Positions 1 through 8,046 of a stretch of DNA of 64,000 bases are shown here, in pieces. The notes under the pieces are model-generated. The model saw nothing but the letters and a program-made list of their open reading frames with translations. It was not told where the DNA came from and made no database searches. The translations under genes and the position numbers were made by a program. The DNA is from Agrobacterium vitis (GTDB lineage Bacteria > Pseudomonadota > Alphaproteobacteria > Rhizobiales > Rhizobiaceae), in NCBI RefSeq assembly GCF_013426735.1, contig NZ_AP023272.1, positions 2,710,501 to 2,774,500 on the forward strand, in the 5' to 3' direction. How positions within the stretch are numbered: position 1 is the first letter of the stretch; every line of letters begins with the position of its first letter.

Positions 1-467
1 AGGAAAGCCCGCTGTTGCTGGTGCTCGACCAGGTGACTGATCCGCATAATGTCGGGGCAATCATGCGCACCGCCGTCGCCTTCGGTGCTGGCGCGGTGAT
101 CACCACTATGCGCCACAGCCCGACCGAATCGGGTGTACTCGCGAAATCAGCCTCCGGTGCGCTGGAATTGATCCCCTATATCCAGATCACCAATCTCGCC
201 GAGGCGCTGGGCGAATTGCATAAGCTCGGTTTCGTGTCCATCGGGCTCGATTCGGAAGGGCCGCGCCCGCTGGAAGAGACATTCAGTGGTGACAAGCTGG
301 CGTTGGTGCTTGGTTCCGAAGGCAAGGGCCTGCGCCAGAAAACCCGTGACACGGTCAATGCGCTGGCCCGGCTCGACATGCCCGGCGAGATCAAATCGCT
401 GAACGTGTCGAATGCGGCGGCTATCGCCTTGTATGCGTCACGCCAATTCCTGCTGCGCAAAAGCTGA
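1..467 (+). CDS. rlmB: 23S rRNA 2'-O-methyltransferase, SpoU/RlmB type (5' truncated)
   Basis: This is the C-terminal part of a SpoU-class (SPOUT fold) RNA 2'-O-ribose methyltransferase, most likely the enzyme that methylates G2251 of 23S rRNA. The reading frame is open from the window edge, so the N-terminal substrate-binding domain lies outside. The three SpoU motifs are visible: an early DPHNVGAI(M)RTA stretch (motif 1, with the Asn and Arg), LVLGSEGKG (motif 2, SAM knot) and SLNVSNAAAIALY (motif 3). RlmB and TrmH-type tRNA enzymes share these motifs; RlmB is chosen from the VLDQVTDPHN context and is a family inference. The gene ends at a TGA at 465-467 and is followed by an inverted repeat. 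Confidence 0.85.
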   Translation, partial: ESPLLLVLDQVTDPHNVGAIMRTAVAFGAGAVITTMRHSPTESGVLAKSASGALELIPYIQITNLAEALGELHKLGFVSIGLDSEGPRPLEETFSGDKLALVLGSEGKGLRQKTRDTVNALARLDMPGEIKSLNVSNAAAIALYASRQFLLRKS

Positions 468-476
468 CATCAAAGA

Positions 477-509
477 GCCGGTTCCCATGTCCTCGACCTC
501 GGAACCGGC
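477..509 (+). terminator. Inverted repeat after rlmB, possible terminator
   Basis: A perfect 9-bp inverted repeat (GCCGGTTCC at 477-485, GGAACCGGC at 501-509) with a 15-nt loop sits 10 nt past the rlmB stop. No T-run follows, so it may slow polymerase or protect the mRNA 3' end rather than act as a full intrinsic terminator. Confidence 0.4.
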
Positions 510-693
510 GTCTACCAAGGCTTTCCAGGAATCCAGCCTCTGAGGCATCGCTCGTCATTTCTGCCCAGTCAGGCTCAAATATTGCTTGCTGATAGCATCG
601 CGGTAGGTTCGACATTTTGGCGCGACGTCACAATCTTCGGAACCAATGTTCAGTCCTATGGTTGTCCTTATGAACACAAGAAGGAGGACAACC

Positions 694-885
694 ATGCCGA
701 CCACACTTCCTGAAAGACCAGAGAATGCGCCACGGGGGCCACAAGGCACACCTGGTATTCCCGACCGCAAGCAGGATGGCGCGGTAAAACCGCCAATCCA
801 GGATCAGGGCGACACCAAAAATCCGAATGATCCGGTGCCGAGCCCGCCTTTGCTGCCAATCGGTGACCCTGCCGGAATGGCCTGA
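694..885 (+). CDS. Small proline-rich hypothetical protein (63 aa)
   Basis: I do not recognise a family. A near-perfect ribosome binding site, AAGGAGG at 681-687, lies 6 nt before the ATG at 694, so I take this start rather than the in-frame ATG at 646. The product is 63 residues, rich in Pro, Gly, Asp and Asn, with no membrane segment or signal peptide, and looks intrinsically disordered and cytoplasmic. A hairpin with a short T-rich tail follows at 904-937, so it looks like a single-gene transcript. The strong ribosome site and own terminator make it a real gene in my view; the function is unknown. Confidence 0.65.
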   Translation: MPTTLPERPENAPRGPQGTPGIPDRKQDGAVKPPIQDQGDTKNPNDPVPSPPLLPIGDPAGMA

Positions 886-903
886 CAAATATCTTTGAAT
901 AGT

Positions 904-937
904 CCCCGGCGCATTTTAAAGCGGCGGGGATTTCTTT
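904..937 (+). terminator. Rho-independent terminator of the small proline-rich gene
   Basis: CCCCGGCGC (904-912) pairs with GCGGCGGGG (921-929) except for one central G-G mismatch, with an 8-nt loop. A T-rich stretch (ATTTCTTT) follows. Confidence 0.6.
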
Positions 938-1108
938 GTATCCGTGGCCAGGCGATACTATCCCGTTCATGGCCGTCACCGACTGTCACATCCATCGATT
1001 CCCGGTCCGCTGATTTTCTGGCTCATCGTAACCATGCCGCAAGCTTTGCGTGAAATAAATGCCGCCGATCATGCATGGCTGAATCATAGCCCATGAGAGG
1101 AGGCACTG

Positions 1109-1258
1109 ATGAGCGACAATGTCATAAAATTCAGAAAACCCGTACCGCCGAAGCAACCGCGCCCAGGATTGCGCAAACTGGTTGTCGCTCTTTGTGTTGT
1201 CGCAGCTTTTGCACTCGCCTGGGCGTATTTTGCGTTTATCCCACCCGGCGGGCTTTGA
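1109..1258 (+). CDS. Small single-pass membrane protein (49 aa), unknown function
   Basis: A short gene found by eye. GAGAGGAGG at 1095-1103 lies just before an ATG at 1109, and the frame stays open to the TGA at 1256-1258. The 49-residue product has a basic, Pro/Lys/Arg-rich N-terminus (residues 5-23), then one hydrophobic helix (about residues 24-45, rich in Val, Ala, Leu, Phe, with a Trp-Ala-Tyr-Phe run) and a short Pro-Gly-Gly tail. This is a typical N-in small inner-membrane protein. A longer ORF in another frame (1093-1317) has cysteine- and arginine-rich composition and no membrane pattern, and I regard that one as a shadow. Function unknown. Confidence 0.65.
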   Translation: MSDNVIKFRKPVPPKQPRPGLRKLVVALCVVAAFALAWAYFAFIPPGGL

Positions 1259-1322
1259 AGAAAGCCGCAGCTGCGCCGATCCTAGAATCGGCAGTTCAAA
1301 CGATAGAATTGATGTGAAAGAA

Positions 1323-1398
<76 letters not shown>

Positions 1399-1639
1399 AG
1401 TGGCGTCTGACTACCAGATTTTTCCGCGCTGTAAAGAGGCTATGATGAAAAAGCGTGATGCAGGATGGCTCAAGCCGGATCTGGCTGGGTCTGGTTTTAA
1501 ACTGCTACGCCTCCTCAAGGAGATCCATCGCGTTCCCCGTCCGCAACCCGGATTTCCAGGGTTTTAACAACGCGAAAAAACTTGGCGCAGGGCGAGTTTA
1601 TCATGTACGAAGAAGGCCCTTTCCAACAGGTTTTTTCGC

Positions 1640-2413
1640 ATGGCGCGTTCCTTCCGGTCGCTTTCTTTCGTCGCAACGAACACTCCGGAGGCGCTTGCAT
1701 CCCGCGAAGAGCTGATTCGCACCTACGGATACACGCCACCCGAAGAGGCTGATGTGCTGGTCGTGCTGGGCGGCGATGGCTTCATGCTGCAAAACCTGCA
1801 TGACACGATGAATTCTGGGCGGCTGATCTATGGCATGAACCGGGGCAGCGTCGGCTTCCTGATGAATGATTACCGGGTGGAAGACCTGCCGGAGCGAATC
1901 GCCATCGCTACCGAGAATGATTTTCATCCCCTGAAAATGACCGCGCTCAGCGAAGACGGCACGCAAACCGTCGCGCTTGCCATCAATGAGGTGTCGTTGC
2001 TGCGGCAATCCTATCAGGCGGCGAAACTGAGGGTGCTGATCGACGGCCAGGAGCGCCTTGATGAGCTGATCTGCGATGGGTTGATGGTGGCGACGCCGGT
2101 CGGCTCCACCGCCTATAATCTTTCTGCCCATGGCCCGATTCTGCCGCTTGATGCGCCTCTCCTGGCACTTACCCCCGTCTGCCCGTTTCGGCCCCGGCGC
2201 TGGCGTGGCGCCTTGCTTCCCGACCGGGTCACAGTGATGATCGAGGTGTTGGAGGAGCGAAAGCGACCGGTGAATGCCGTCGCCGACAATATCGAGGTCA
2301 AGTCGGTGCTCACCGTCCAGATCGAACAGGCCAAGGATATTACCGCGCGGATATTGTCAGATCCCGATCATTCCTGGTCGGAGCGAATCCTCGCCGAGCA
2401 ATTTGCCAATTGA
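1640..2413 (+). CDS. nadK: NAD kinase
   Basis: ATP-NAD kinase makes NADP+ from NAD+ and ATP in the cytoplasm. The diagnostic GGDG motif is at residues 44-47 (VVLGGDGFML), followed by GMNRGSVGFL near residue 65-74, the NE pair at about 116-117 and the DGLMVATPVGSTAYN block in the second half. At 257 residues it is the short alphaproteobacterial form without an N-terminal extension. The MARSF start fits the family although the ribosome site is weak. It is followed after 42 nt by an exported protein gene on the same strand and may be co-transcribed with it. Confidence 0.93.
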   Translation: MARSFRSLSFVATNTPEALASREELIRTYGYTPPEEADVLVVLGGDGFMLQNLHDTMNSGRLIYGMNRGSVGFLMNDYRVEDLPERIAIATENDFHPLKMTALSEDGTQTVALAINEVSLLRQSYQAAKLRVLIDGQERLDELICDGLMVATPVGSTAYNLSAHGPILPLDAPLLALTPVCPFRPRRWRGALLPDRVTVMIEVLEERKRPVNAVADNIEVKSVLTVQIEQAKDITARILSDPDHSWSERILAEQFAN

Positions 2414-2455
2414 AACATATTGTGCAGCACAAAGGGCGTAAGCCGGAGTGAACCG

Positions 2456-3001
2456 ATGCAGATGAAGGGACGCCTGGATTTTTCAGCATCCGCCACCGCT
2501 TTTGCCGTGGCACTGATGGTCTGCACCCTCCCCTTTTCGTTCACGAACACCGCCGCCTTGGCACAGGAAGCCGAAACGGTGCCGCCAGCCGTGACATTCC
2601 TGATCAGCGGTGGCTATTGGGAGGATCCCGGCACGGCAAACAGCACCGGCATCGTCAAAAGCCCTGGCGTCATCGACGCAAGTAAGGATGGGACACGGCG
2701 CGGCTATTACCGGCTCTACGCCCTGCGCCAGCCAGATCGCACCGCCAAGGTTTTCCTCAGCCAGATTTCCGTTACCGATCAAGGGCCACAGATTATCGAC
2801 ACCGTTGAATTGCAGGAAATCACCGATCTGCATCCCTATGTCACCGATATTCGCAGCGAAGATCCCTCCGGGGTTAATCGCGGCTTCGGCCTTTCGGCCA
2901 CTGTCTATCTGAAGCAAGACGCCCGCTCGAACGATCCGGAGAGCTGGACGGTGGTTGTCGATGAATTCGGCGAAATCCAGGTCGAGCGTGAAAGCCACTG
3001 A
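2456..3001 (+). CDS. Exported hypothetical protein (181 aa)
   Basis: I do not recognise a named domain. The start at 2456 has GGAG at 2445-2448; an upstream in-frame alternative at 2420 has none. The N-terminus looks like a Sec signal peptide: Lys/Arg at residues 4-5, a hydrophobic stretch about 12-28, and a likely cut after an Ala-Leu-Ala type site near residue 34. The mature part (about 145 residues) is acidic with no cysteines or further membrane segments, so it is probably periplasmic. It lies 42 nt behind nadK and converges with pyrF across 6 nt. Confidence 0.7.
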   Translation: MQMKGRLDFSASATAFAVALMVCTLPFSFTNTAALAQEAETVPPAVTFLISGGYWEDPGTANSTGIVKSPGVIDASKDGTRRGYYRLYALRQPDRTAKVFLSQISVTDQGPQIIDTVELQEITDLHPYVTDIRSEDPSGVNRGFGLSATVYLKQDARSNDPESWTVVVDEFGEIQVERESH

Positions 3002-3007
3002 GCGCAA

Positions 3008-3907
3008 TCAGACCGCTCTGCTCCTTGGCCGGCTGTAATCATAGGCAATGGACTGCTTGAAACTGTCCAGCCTGCCGAGGATCAACTCGGCATACGCGCC
3101 CAGGGAAAGGCTTCTGTCTTCAACCCTCGTCAGGCCACGAGACACGGGGACCAGCAAGTCACCGGGTATGGTTCCACGCAAGGAGTGGATGGCCAGCGGA
3201 TCAGCGCCTTGCGCACCCAATCCCGGTGCAAGAATGATCGAACGGGGCATAAATTGTCTGAGGCGGCGGCCTTCGGCGGGAACCGTAGCACCGATGACCG
3301 CCCCAATGGCACTGAGATCACCGTCCTCAATCGTGTCAGGCATAAAACCGCCGATCAGCCCCGCGAGCCGGTCCGAAATAAGCTGGTTGCCCGTCATTTT
3401 GTCCTGTAGCCAGCCTGCGCCCGGATTGGACGTGCGACAGAGGACGAACAGGCCTTTGCCATGCGCCTGCGCCGCCTCGACAAAGGGCGCAAGCGTGTCG
3501 GGTCCCATCAGCGGATTGACGGTCAGGCAATCTGCCTCGAAGTCACCGCTTCCCCCTTCAGCGCCAGGAACCAGATAAGCCCTCGCATAGGCTGACGCCG
3601 TTGCGCCGATATCGCCGCGCTTGGCATCGAGGATAACGCCAATGCCCGACGCCCGTGCTCGTGCCATGCCCATTGACAGAGCCTTCAAGCCTTTAAGGCC
3701 GCAAGCCTCGAAATAAGCCGACTGGAACTTGACGAAGCCGACATGCCCCGCGATCGTCTCGAGGAGGAAATCGACATAGTCTTCGATCCAGCATCCATCC
3801 TCATTCTCGAAAATCGCAGGCACATCGCCAAGCGATGGATCAATTCCAGCGACCAGACCACCATAGCGCTCGACATTGGCTTTGACGATTTCAGTCCATG
3901 TCGGCAT
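3008..3907 (-). CDS. pyrF: Orotidine 5'-phosphate decarboxylase, type 2
   Basis: This enzyme removes CO2 from OMP to give UMP, the last step of pyrimidine synthesis. The catalytic signature DAKRGDIG is present near residue 95, preceded by GFVKFQSAYFE and followed by the phosphate-binding region with VSRGLTR near the C-terminus. The 299-residue length and the VNPLMGPD segment match the longer OMPDC type 2 family rather than the roughly 230-residue E. coli type. I start at the ATG at 3907 (AAGGAAAG upstream) rather than 14 codons earlier. It lies downstream of prfB on the same strand but behind a terminator, so it probably has its own promoter. Two other pyrimidine genes are at 33,918-36,166. 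Confidence 0.88.
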   Translation of the reverse strand: MPTWTEIVKANVERYGGLVAGIDPSLGDVPAIFENEDGCWIEDYVDFLLETIAGHVGFVKFQSAYFEACGLKGLKALSMGMARARASGIGVILDAKRGDIGATASAYARAYLVPGAEGGSGDFEADCLTVNPLMGPDTLAPFVEAAQAHGKGLFVLCRTSNPGAGWLQDKMTGNQLISDRLAGLIGGFMPDTIEDGDLSAIGAVIGATVPAEGRRLRQFMPRSIILAPGLGAQGADPLAIHSLRGTIPGDLLVPVSRGLTRVEDRSLSLGAYAELILGRLDSFKQSIAYDYSRPRSRAV

Positions 3908-3946
3908 AGGATGCTTTCCTTTTCTCACGATCCGACAATCATTATA

Positions 3947-3981
3947 CAAAAAAACCGCCTGAACAGAAGCTCAGACGGTTT
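3947..3981 (-). terminator. Rho-independent terminator downstream of prfB
   Basis: Read on the minus strand, AAACCGTCTGA and TCAGGCGGTTT form an 11-bp stem with one U-G pair and an 8-nt loop, followed by a run of seven Ts (the As at 3948-3954). It lies 56 nt past the prfB stop, before pyrF. Confidence 0.85.
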
Positions 3982-4036
3982 GCATTTCACTGCGTGCAAG
4001 AGGCGCGGCATAAGAATCGCCGAACATGGCCCGACA

Positions 4037-5165
4037 TCAGTCGATATCGGACACCGTATCCGCGCTGCCGCTGATACGGTGGGCGAGAGCGGCCTCCATG
4101 AAGGGGCTGATGTCGCCGTTCAAGACGTCGTCGGGCGCTGTGCTTTCGACACCAGTGCGCAGATCCTTGACCAGCTGATAAGGCTGCAACACGTAGGAAC
4201 GAATCTGGTGGCCCCAGCCGATATCGGTCTTGGAGGCAGCCTCGGCATTGGCCGCTTCCTCGCGTTTCTTCAGCTCGACTTCGTAGAGACGGGCGCGCAA
4301 CATGTCCCAGGCCTTGGCCTTGTTCTTATGCTGCGACCGTTCCTGCTGGCAGGAGACCGCGATCCCACTTGGAATATGGGTGATACGCACTGCCGAGTCG
4401 GTGGTGTTGACGTGCTGGCCACCCGCACCGGAGGAGCGGTAGGTATCGATACGGCAATCGCTTTCGTTGATGTCGATCTGGATCGAATCATCCACCACCG
4501 GATAGACCCAGATGGAGGAAAACGATGTATGGCGCCGTGCATTGCTGTCATAAGGCGAAATGCGCACCAGGCGATGCACGCCCGATTCGGTCTTCATCCA
4601 GCCATAGGCATTATGGCCTTTGACCAGAATGGTCGCTGACTTGATGCCAGCTTCTTCGCCGTCATGCACTTCCAGCAATTCCACCTTGAAGCCACTGCGC
4701 TCGGCCCAGCGGGTATACATGCGCAACAGCATGTTGGCCCAGTCCTGGCTTTCCGTGCCGCCAGCCCCCGAATGCACTTCGACATAGGTGTCATTGCCAT
4801 CAGCTTCACCCGACAGCATCGCTTCGACCTGCAATTTACCGGATTCGGCCTTGAGGGCTTTCAGGCCTTCCTCGGCCTCCTTGACGATGCTCTCGTCGCC
4901 CTCTTCCTCACCCATCTCGATCAGCTCGATATTGTCTTTCATCTGCTGTTCGAGACGGCGCACGCCGGCAATGCTGTCTTCCAGCTGCTGACGCTCGCGC
5001 ATCAGCTTCTGGGCCTCGGCCGCGTCGTTCCAGAGGTTGGGGTCCTCTGCCTTGTTGTTCAACCAGTCCAGTCGTCTTACCGCCTGATCCCAGTCAAAGA
5101 TGCCTCCTCAGCAGGCTTATGGCCTGCTTGATTTCGTCGACGACATTTTCGATTTCGTTGCGCAT
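4037..5165 (-). CDS. prfB: Peptide chain release factor 2, with programmed +1 frameshift
   Basis: RF2 recognises UGA and UAA stop codons and triggers peptide release on the ribosome. The gene starts with an ATG at 5165 and reads 23 codons to an in-frame TGA at 5096-5094. The slip site CTT TGA C is preceded by AGGAGG at 5108-5103 with a 3-nt spacer, exactly the classic RF2 autoregulatory arrangement: low RF2 lets the ribosome shift +1 and make the full 375-residue protein. The total length of 1,129 nt is 3n+1, as expected. The catalytic GGQ is at about residues 248-250. The stop-recognition tripeptide reads SPY instead of SPF at about 203-205. An annotation starting only after the shift would lose the N-terminus. 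Confidence 0.95.
5092..5108 (-). promoter_or_regulatory. RF2 programmed +1 frameshift signal
   Basis: The internal Shine-Dalgarno AGGAGG (5108-5103), spacer CAT, slippery CTT (5099-5097), stop TGA (5096-5094) and the following C (5093) make up the full signal. It couples RF2 level to its own synthesis. Confidence 0.95.
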
Positions 5166-5214
5166 GGATCCTTTTCCGGAATCTTGTTTTTACGGTGTCC
5201 GGTCCATAATAGCC

Positions 5215-5243
5215 GATGCCCCGGAAGTAAAGTCCGGGGCATC
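5215..5243 (-). terminator. Perfect hairpin between mrcA and prfB
   Basis: GATGCCCCGGA (5215-5225) and TCCGGGGCATC (5233-5243) form a perfect 11-bp stem with a 7-nt loop, 22 nt past the mrcA stop. There is no T-run on either side. It may end or stabilise the mrcA message, with partial read-through to prfB. Confidence 0.55.
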
Positions 5244-5264
5244 GCTACAAGCTTGATCGTTCTG

Positions 5265-7721
5265 TTAAAACAGGCCGGGCGTTCCCGACTGAACGGCCTG
5301 ATTGACCTGGGGAGAGCTTTTCATGATCTCATCCGGCTGCATATTGCTGTCCATGCCAATAACCGAGAGGCTGTCAGCTGGGCCGGTGCCGGGCTTGAAC
5401 GCCTCGACAATCGTATCCGGATCACCCACGACCGCCGCCATGCCGGTCTTACGGTTGACGGCAATCATCTGCATACCGTCAGGCACCTTGAACTTGCTGG
5501 GCGGTGTGCCCTTCACTGCGGTCTGCATGAATTCATTAAATACAGGTGCTGACATCGAGCCCCCCGTCGCGCCCCGGCCCATCGGGGTCGGATTGTCGTA
5601 ACCGATATAAACACCGGCGACGATATTCGGGGTGAAGCCGACGAACCATGTATCTTTGGCGTCGTTGGTGGTGCCGGTCTTGCCTGCCACGTCGCGGTCC
5701 AGTTTGATCTTGCCATAGGCCGTGCCGCGCTGGATGACTCCCTGCATCATCGAGGTGATCTGATAGGAGGTCATCGGATCAAGCACTTGCAACCGGTTAT
5801 CGGCAAGCACCGGCTCATCCTGATTATGCCATTCGTCGGCATTGCAGCCTTCGCAAATCCGCTCTTCATGCTTGAAGATCGTCTTGCCGTAGCGATCCTG
5901 AATCCGGTCGATCAGAGTCGGCTTGATCTGCTTGCCGCCATTGGCGATCACCGCATAGGCGGAGACCATGCGCATGACAGTGGTTTCCCCTGCTCCGAGC
6001 GACATCGACAACACGGGTTGCATATGATCGTAAATGCCGAAGCGTTCGGCATATTCGGCCACGAGATTCATGCCCATGTCATTGGCCAGGCGCACCGTCA
6101 TCAGATTGCGCGAATGCTCGATGGCAAACCGCAGCGTCGCCGGACCGATGGAACCGCCGCCATCGTTCTGCGGCCGCCAGACTTCGCCGCCGGACACAAA
6201 TTCCACGGGCGCATCCAGCACCACGGAAGCTGGCGTATAGCCGCTATCCAGCGCCGCCGCATAAACAAAGGGCTTGAAGGACGACCCCGGCTGACGCATG
6301 GCCTGCGTCGCGCGGTTGAATTCCGACTGGGCATAGGAGAAACCGCCAACCAGCGCCAGAACGCGACCCGTATGCGGGTCCATGGCAACGAAACCACCCT
6401 GTACTTTCGGCGGCTGCCGCAGGCGATAATTGGTGGAGGTATCAGCGCCGATCTTCTCGGCATAAACCACGTCACCGGGCTGCAAGACACCGTCAGGCGA
6501 TTTCGCCGTCTTGCGGTCGCCCCGTCCCGACCGATAGGCCCAATCCATTGCATCGGCCTTGATCGTGCCGGTCAGACGCTCCGGCACGACTTTGCCCGCG
6601 CCATCACGATCCGGTTTCAGGCCGATCTGTACCTCGGTCTTGGAGGTCGAAAGCACCACCGCGACTTCCCATTCAGGAACGTCGGCAAGACTTGCGACAT
6701 CGGCCAGCGGCACGCCCCAGTCCGAACCCATTTCAATATGGGTGATCGGGCCGCGATAACCGCGCCGTTCGTCATAGCTCAGCAAACCATCCTGAAGCGC
6801 CTTGCGGGCGGCGACCTGTAGCTCCGGATCGAGCGAGGTGCGCACGGAAAGCCCGCCTTCATAAAGGGACTTGGTGCCGTATTTATCGATAATCTGACGG
6901 CGGACTTCTTCGGAGAAATAATCCGAGGCAAACACATTGCCGCCGCCGCGCCTCAGGTTGACGCCCAGATCTTCCTTCTTGGCGGTGTCGCCATCGGCCT
7001 GGCTGACGAAGCCGTTTTCCACCAGCCGGTCGATAACCCAATTGCGGCGCTCGATAGCGGCCTGGGTATGGCGATATGGATGGTAATTGGCCGGACCTTT
7101 AGGCAGAGAAGCAAGGTAAGCGGTTTCGGCAATGGTCAGTTCGGTGACCGGCTTGTCGAAATAGGTGAGTGCCGCCGCAGCGATACCATAGGAATTCAGG
7201 CCGAAGAAAATCTCGTTCAGATAAAGCTCAAGGATCTTGTCCTTGGAATAGGCCTGCTCGATGCGGAAGGAGAGAATGGCCTCCTTGATCTTGCGGTCCA
7301 TGGTCTGGTCGGACGACAGAAGAAAATTCTTGGCGACCTGCTGGGTGATGGTCGAAGCGCCGACGGGACGGCGACCGGAGCCGAAATTCTGCAAGTTCAC
7401 CAGGATGGCGCGGCCAAGACCCCAGATATCGACACCGGGATGAGTGTAGAAATTCTTGTCTTCCGCCGACAAGAAAGCCGCCTTCACACGATCGGGAATG
7501 GCCTGGATCGGCATGAACAGCCGCCGTTCATGGGCATATTCGGCAATCAGCGCGCCGTTACCGGCATGGACGCGGGTCATCACCGGCGGCGCATACCGGC
7601 TCAATACCTCGTAATCAGGTAGATCCTTGGTAATGGTCGTCAGATAGATGGCAGCAGCGGCTGCCGCGGCAAGCGCGGCAACGGAAGCCAATCCGAAGAG
7701 ATATCCAATCAGTCTTATCAT
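5265..7721 (-). CDS. mrcA: Penicillin-binding protein 1A (bifunctional glycosyltransferase/transpeptidase)
   Basis: This class A PBP polymerises lipid II and cross-links peptidoglycan on the outer face of the inner membrane. A membrane anchor occupies about residues 5-30. The family-51 transglycosylase domain follows, with catalytic Glu87 in SAEDKNFYTHPG and the GASTITQQ block at about 121-128. The transpeptidase domain has SxxK at 480-483 (SSFK), SRN at 537-539 and KTGT at 681-684, so all catalytic motifs are intact. An OB-like insert lies between the two domains. At 818 residues it has the usual PBP1A length. It lies downstream of the amidase gene on the same strand, a cell-wall pairing. 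Confidence 0.95.
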   Translation of the reverse strand: MIRLIGYLFGLASVAALAAAAAAAIYLTTITKDLPDYEVLSRYAPPVMTRVHAGNGALIAEYAHERRLFMPIQAIPDRVKAAFLSAEDKNFYTHPGVDIWGLGRAILVNLQNFGSGRRPVGASTITQQVAKNFLLSSDQTMDRKIKEAILSFRIEQAYSKDKILELYLNEIFFGLNSYGIAAAALTYFDKPVTELTIAETAYLASLPKGPANYHPYRHTQAAIERRNWVIDRLVENGFVSQADGDTAKKEDLGVNLRRGGGNVFASDYFSEEVRRQIIDKYGTKSLYEGGLSVRTSLDPELQVAARKALQDGLLSYDERRGYRGPITHIEMGSDWGVPLADVASLADVPEWEVAVVLSTSKTEVQIGLKPDRDGAGKVVPERLTGTIKADAMDWAYRSGRGDRKTAKSPDGVLQPGDVVYAEKIGADTSTNYRLRQPPKVQGGFVAMDPHTGRVLALVGGFSYAQSEFNRATQAMRQPGSSFKPFVYAAALDSGYTPASVVLDAPVEFVSGGEVWRPQNDGGGSIGPATLRFAIEHSRNLMTVRLANDMGMNLVAEYAERFGIYDHMQPVLSMSLGAGETTVMRMVSAYAVIANGGKQIKPTLIDRIQDRYGKTIFKHEERICEGCNADEWHNQDEPVLADNRLQVLDPMTSYQITSMMQGVIQRGTAYGKIKLDRDVAGKTGTTNDAKDTWFVGFTPNIVAGVYIGYDNPTPMGRGATGGSMSAPVFNEFMQTAVKGTPPSKFKVPDGMQMIAVNRKTGMAAVVGDPDTIVEAFKPGTGPADSLSVIGMDSNMQPDEIMKSSPQVNQAVQSGTPGLF

Positions 7722-8046
7722 CGTGAAGCTACCGGCAATCGCTTTCGGTTCGCATACGCCTGTATGTCAAGCATCGCTTATATCGTGGCGTTTTGCATAC
7801 GACGCCACCAATTACAAGTCGGGAGGCGTATTGAACACCACCGCCCGGGTGTTTCCTGGTGTTGTTGTGACAATGTGCGTAAAATAGGGCCTCGCCCCTG
7901 TTACACACAGCCATCGCGATCAACTTTCATGTTTCCGCATTATTCTTCGATAGGTCGGCACACGCAGAGGCATTCACAGTAAACACCGAGGCTTTGCCTT
8001 TAGAGCATTTCCAGCCAAAATGTATCGCGGTTTGGTGTCCCGAGCC
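7722..8046. other. Intergenic region between amidase and PBP1A genes
   Basis: This 325-nt gap holds the leader of mrcA on its left. On its right it contains a member-like copy of a dispersed Rhizobiaceae intergenic repeat (about 7998-8040). A 64-codon minus-strand ORF at 7729-7923 has no ribosome site and Cys/Arg-rich composition and is probably spurious. Confidence 0.5.
7998..8040. repeat. Dispersed intergenic repeat, AGAGCATTTCCAGC type
   Basis: The stretch begins TTAGAGCATTTCCAGCC and continues with an AAAATG...GCGGTTTGGTGTCC half. The layout (AGAGC-TTTC...AAA-TG...CGGTTT) resembles a short palindromic element I know to be common between genes in Agrobacterium and Rhizobium. The assignment is from memory of the pattern, not a search. 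Confidence 0.4.

Noticed and set aside
3743..4639. 298-codon plus-strand ORF opposite pyrF/prfB
   Set aside because: Antisense of two well-supported genes and over their terminator; His/Arg/Gly-rich composition is that of a GC-rich shadow frame.
5787..6821. 344-codon plus-strand ORF opposite mrcA
   Set aside because: PBP1A motifs on the other strand are complete; the plus frame shows only shadow composition.
7729..7923. 64-codon minus-strand ORF upstream of mrcA
   Set aside because: No ribosome site and Cys/Arg-rich composition; it lies in the mrcA promoter region.
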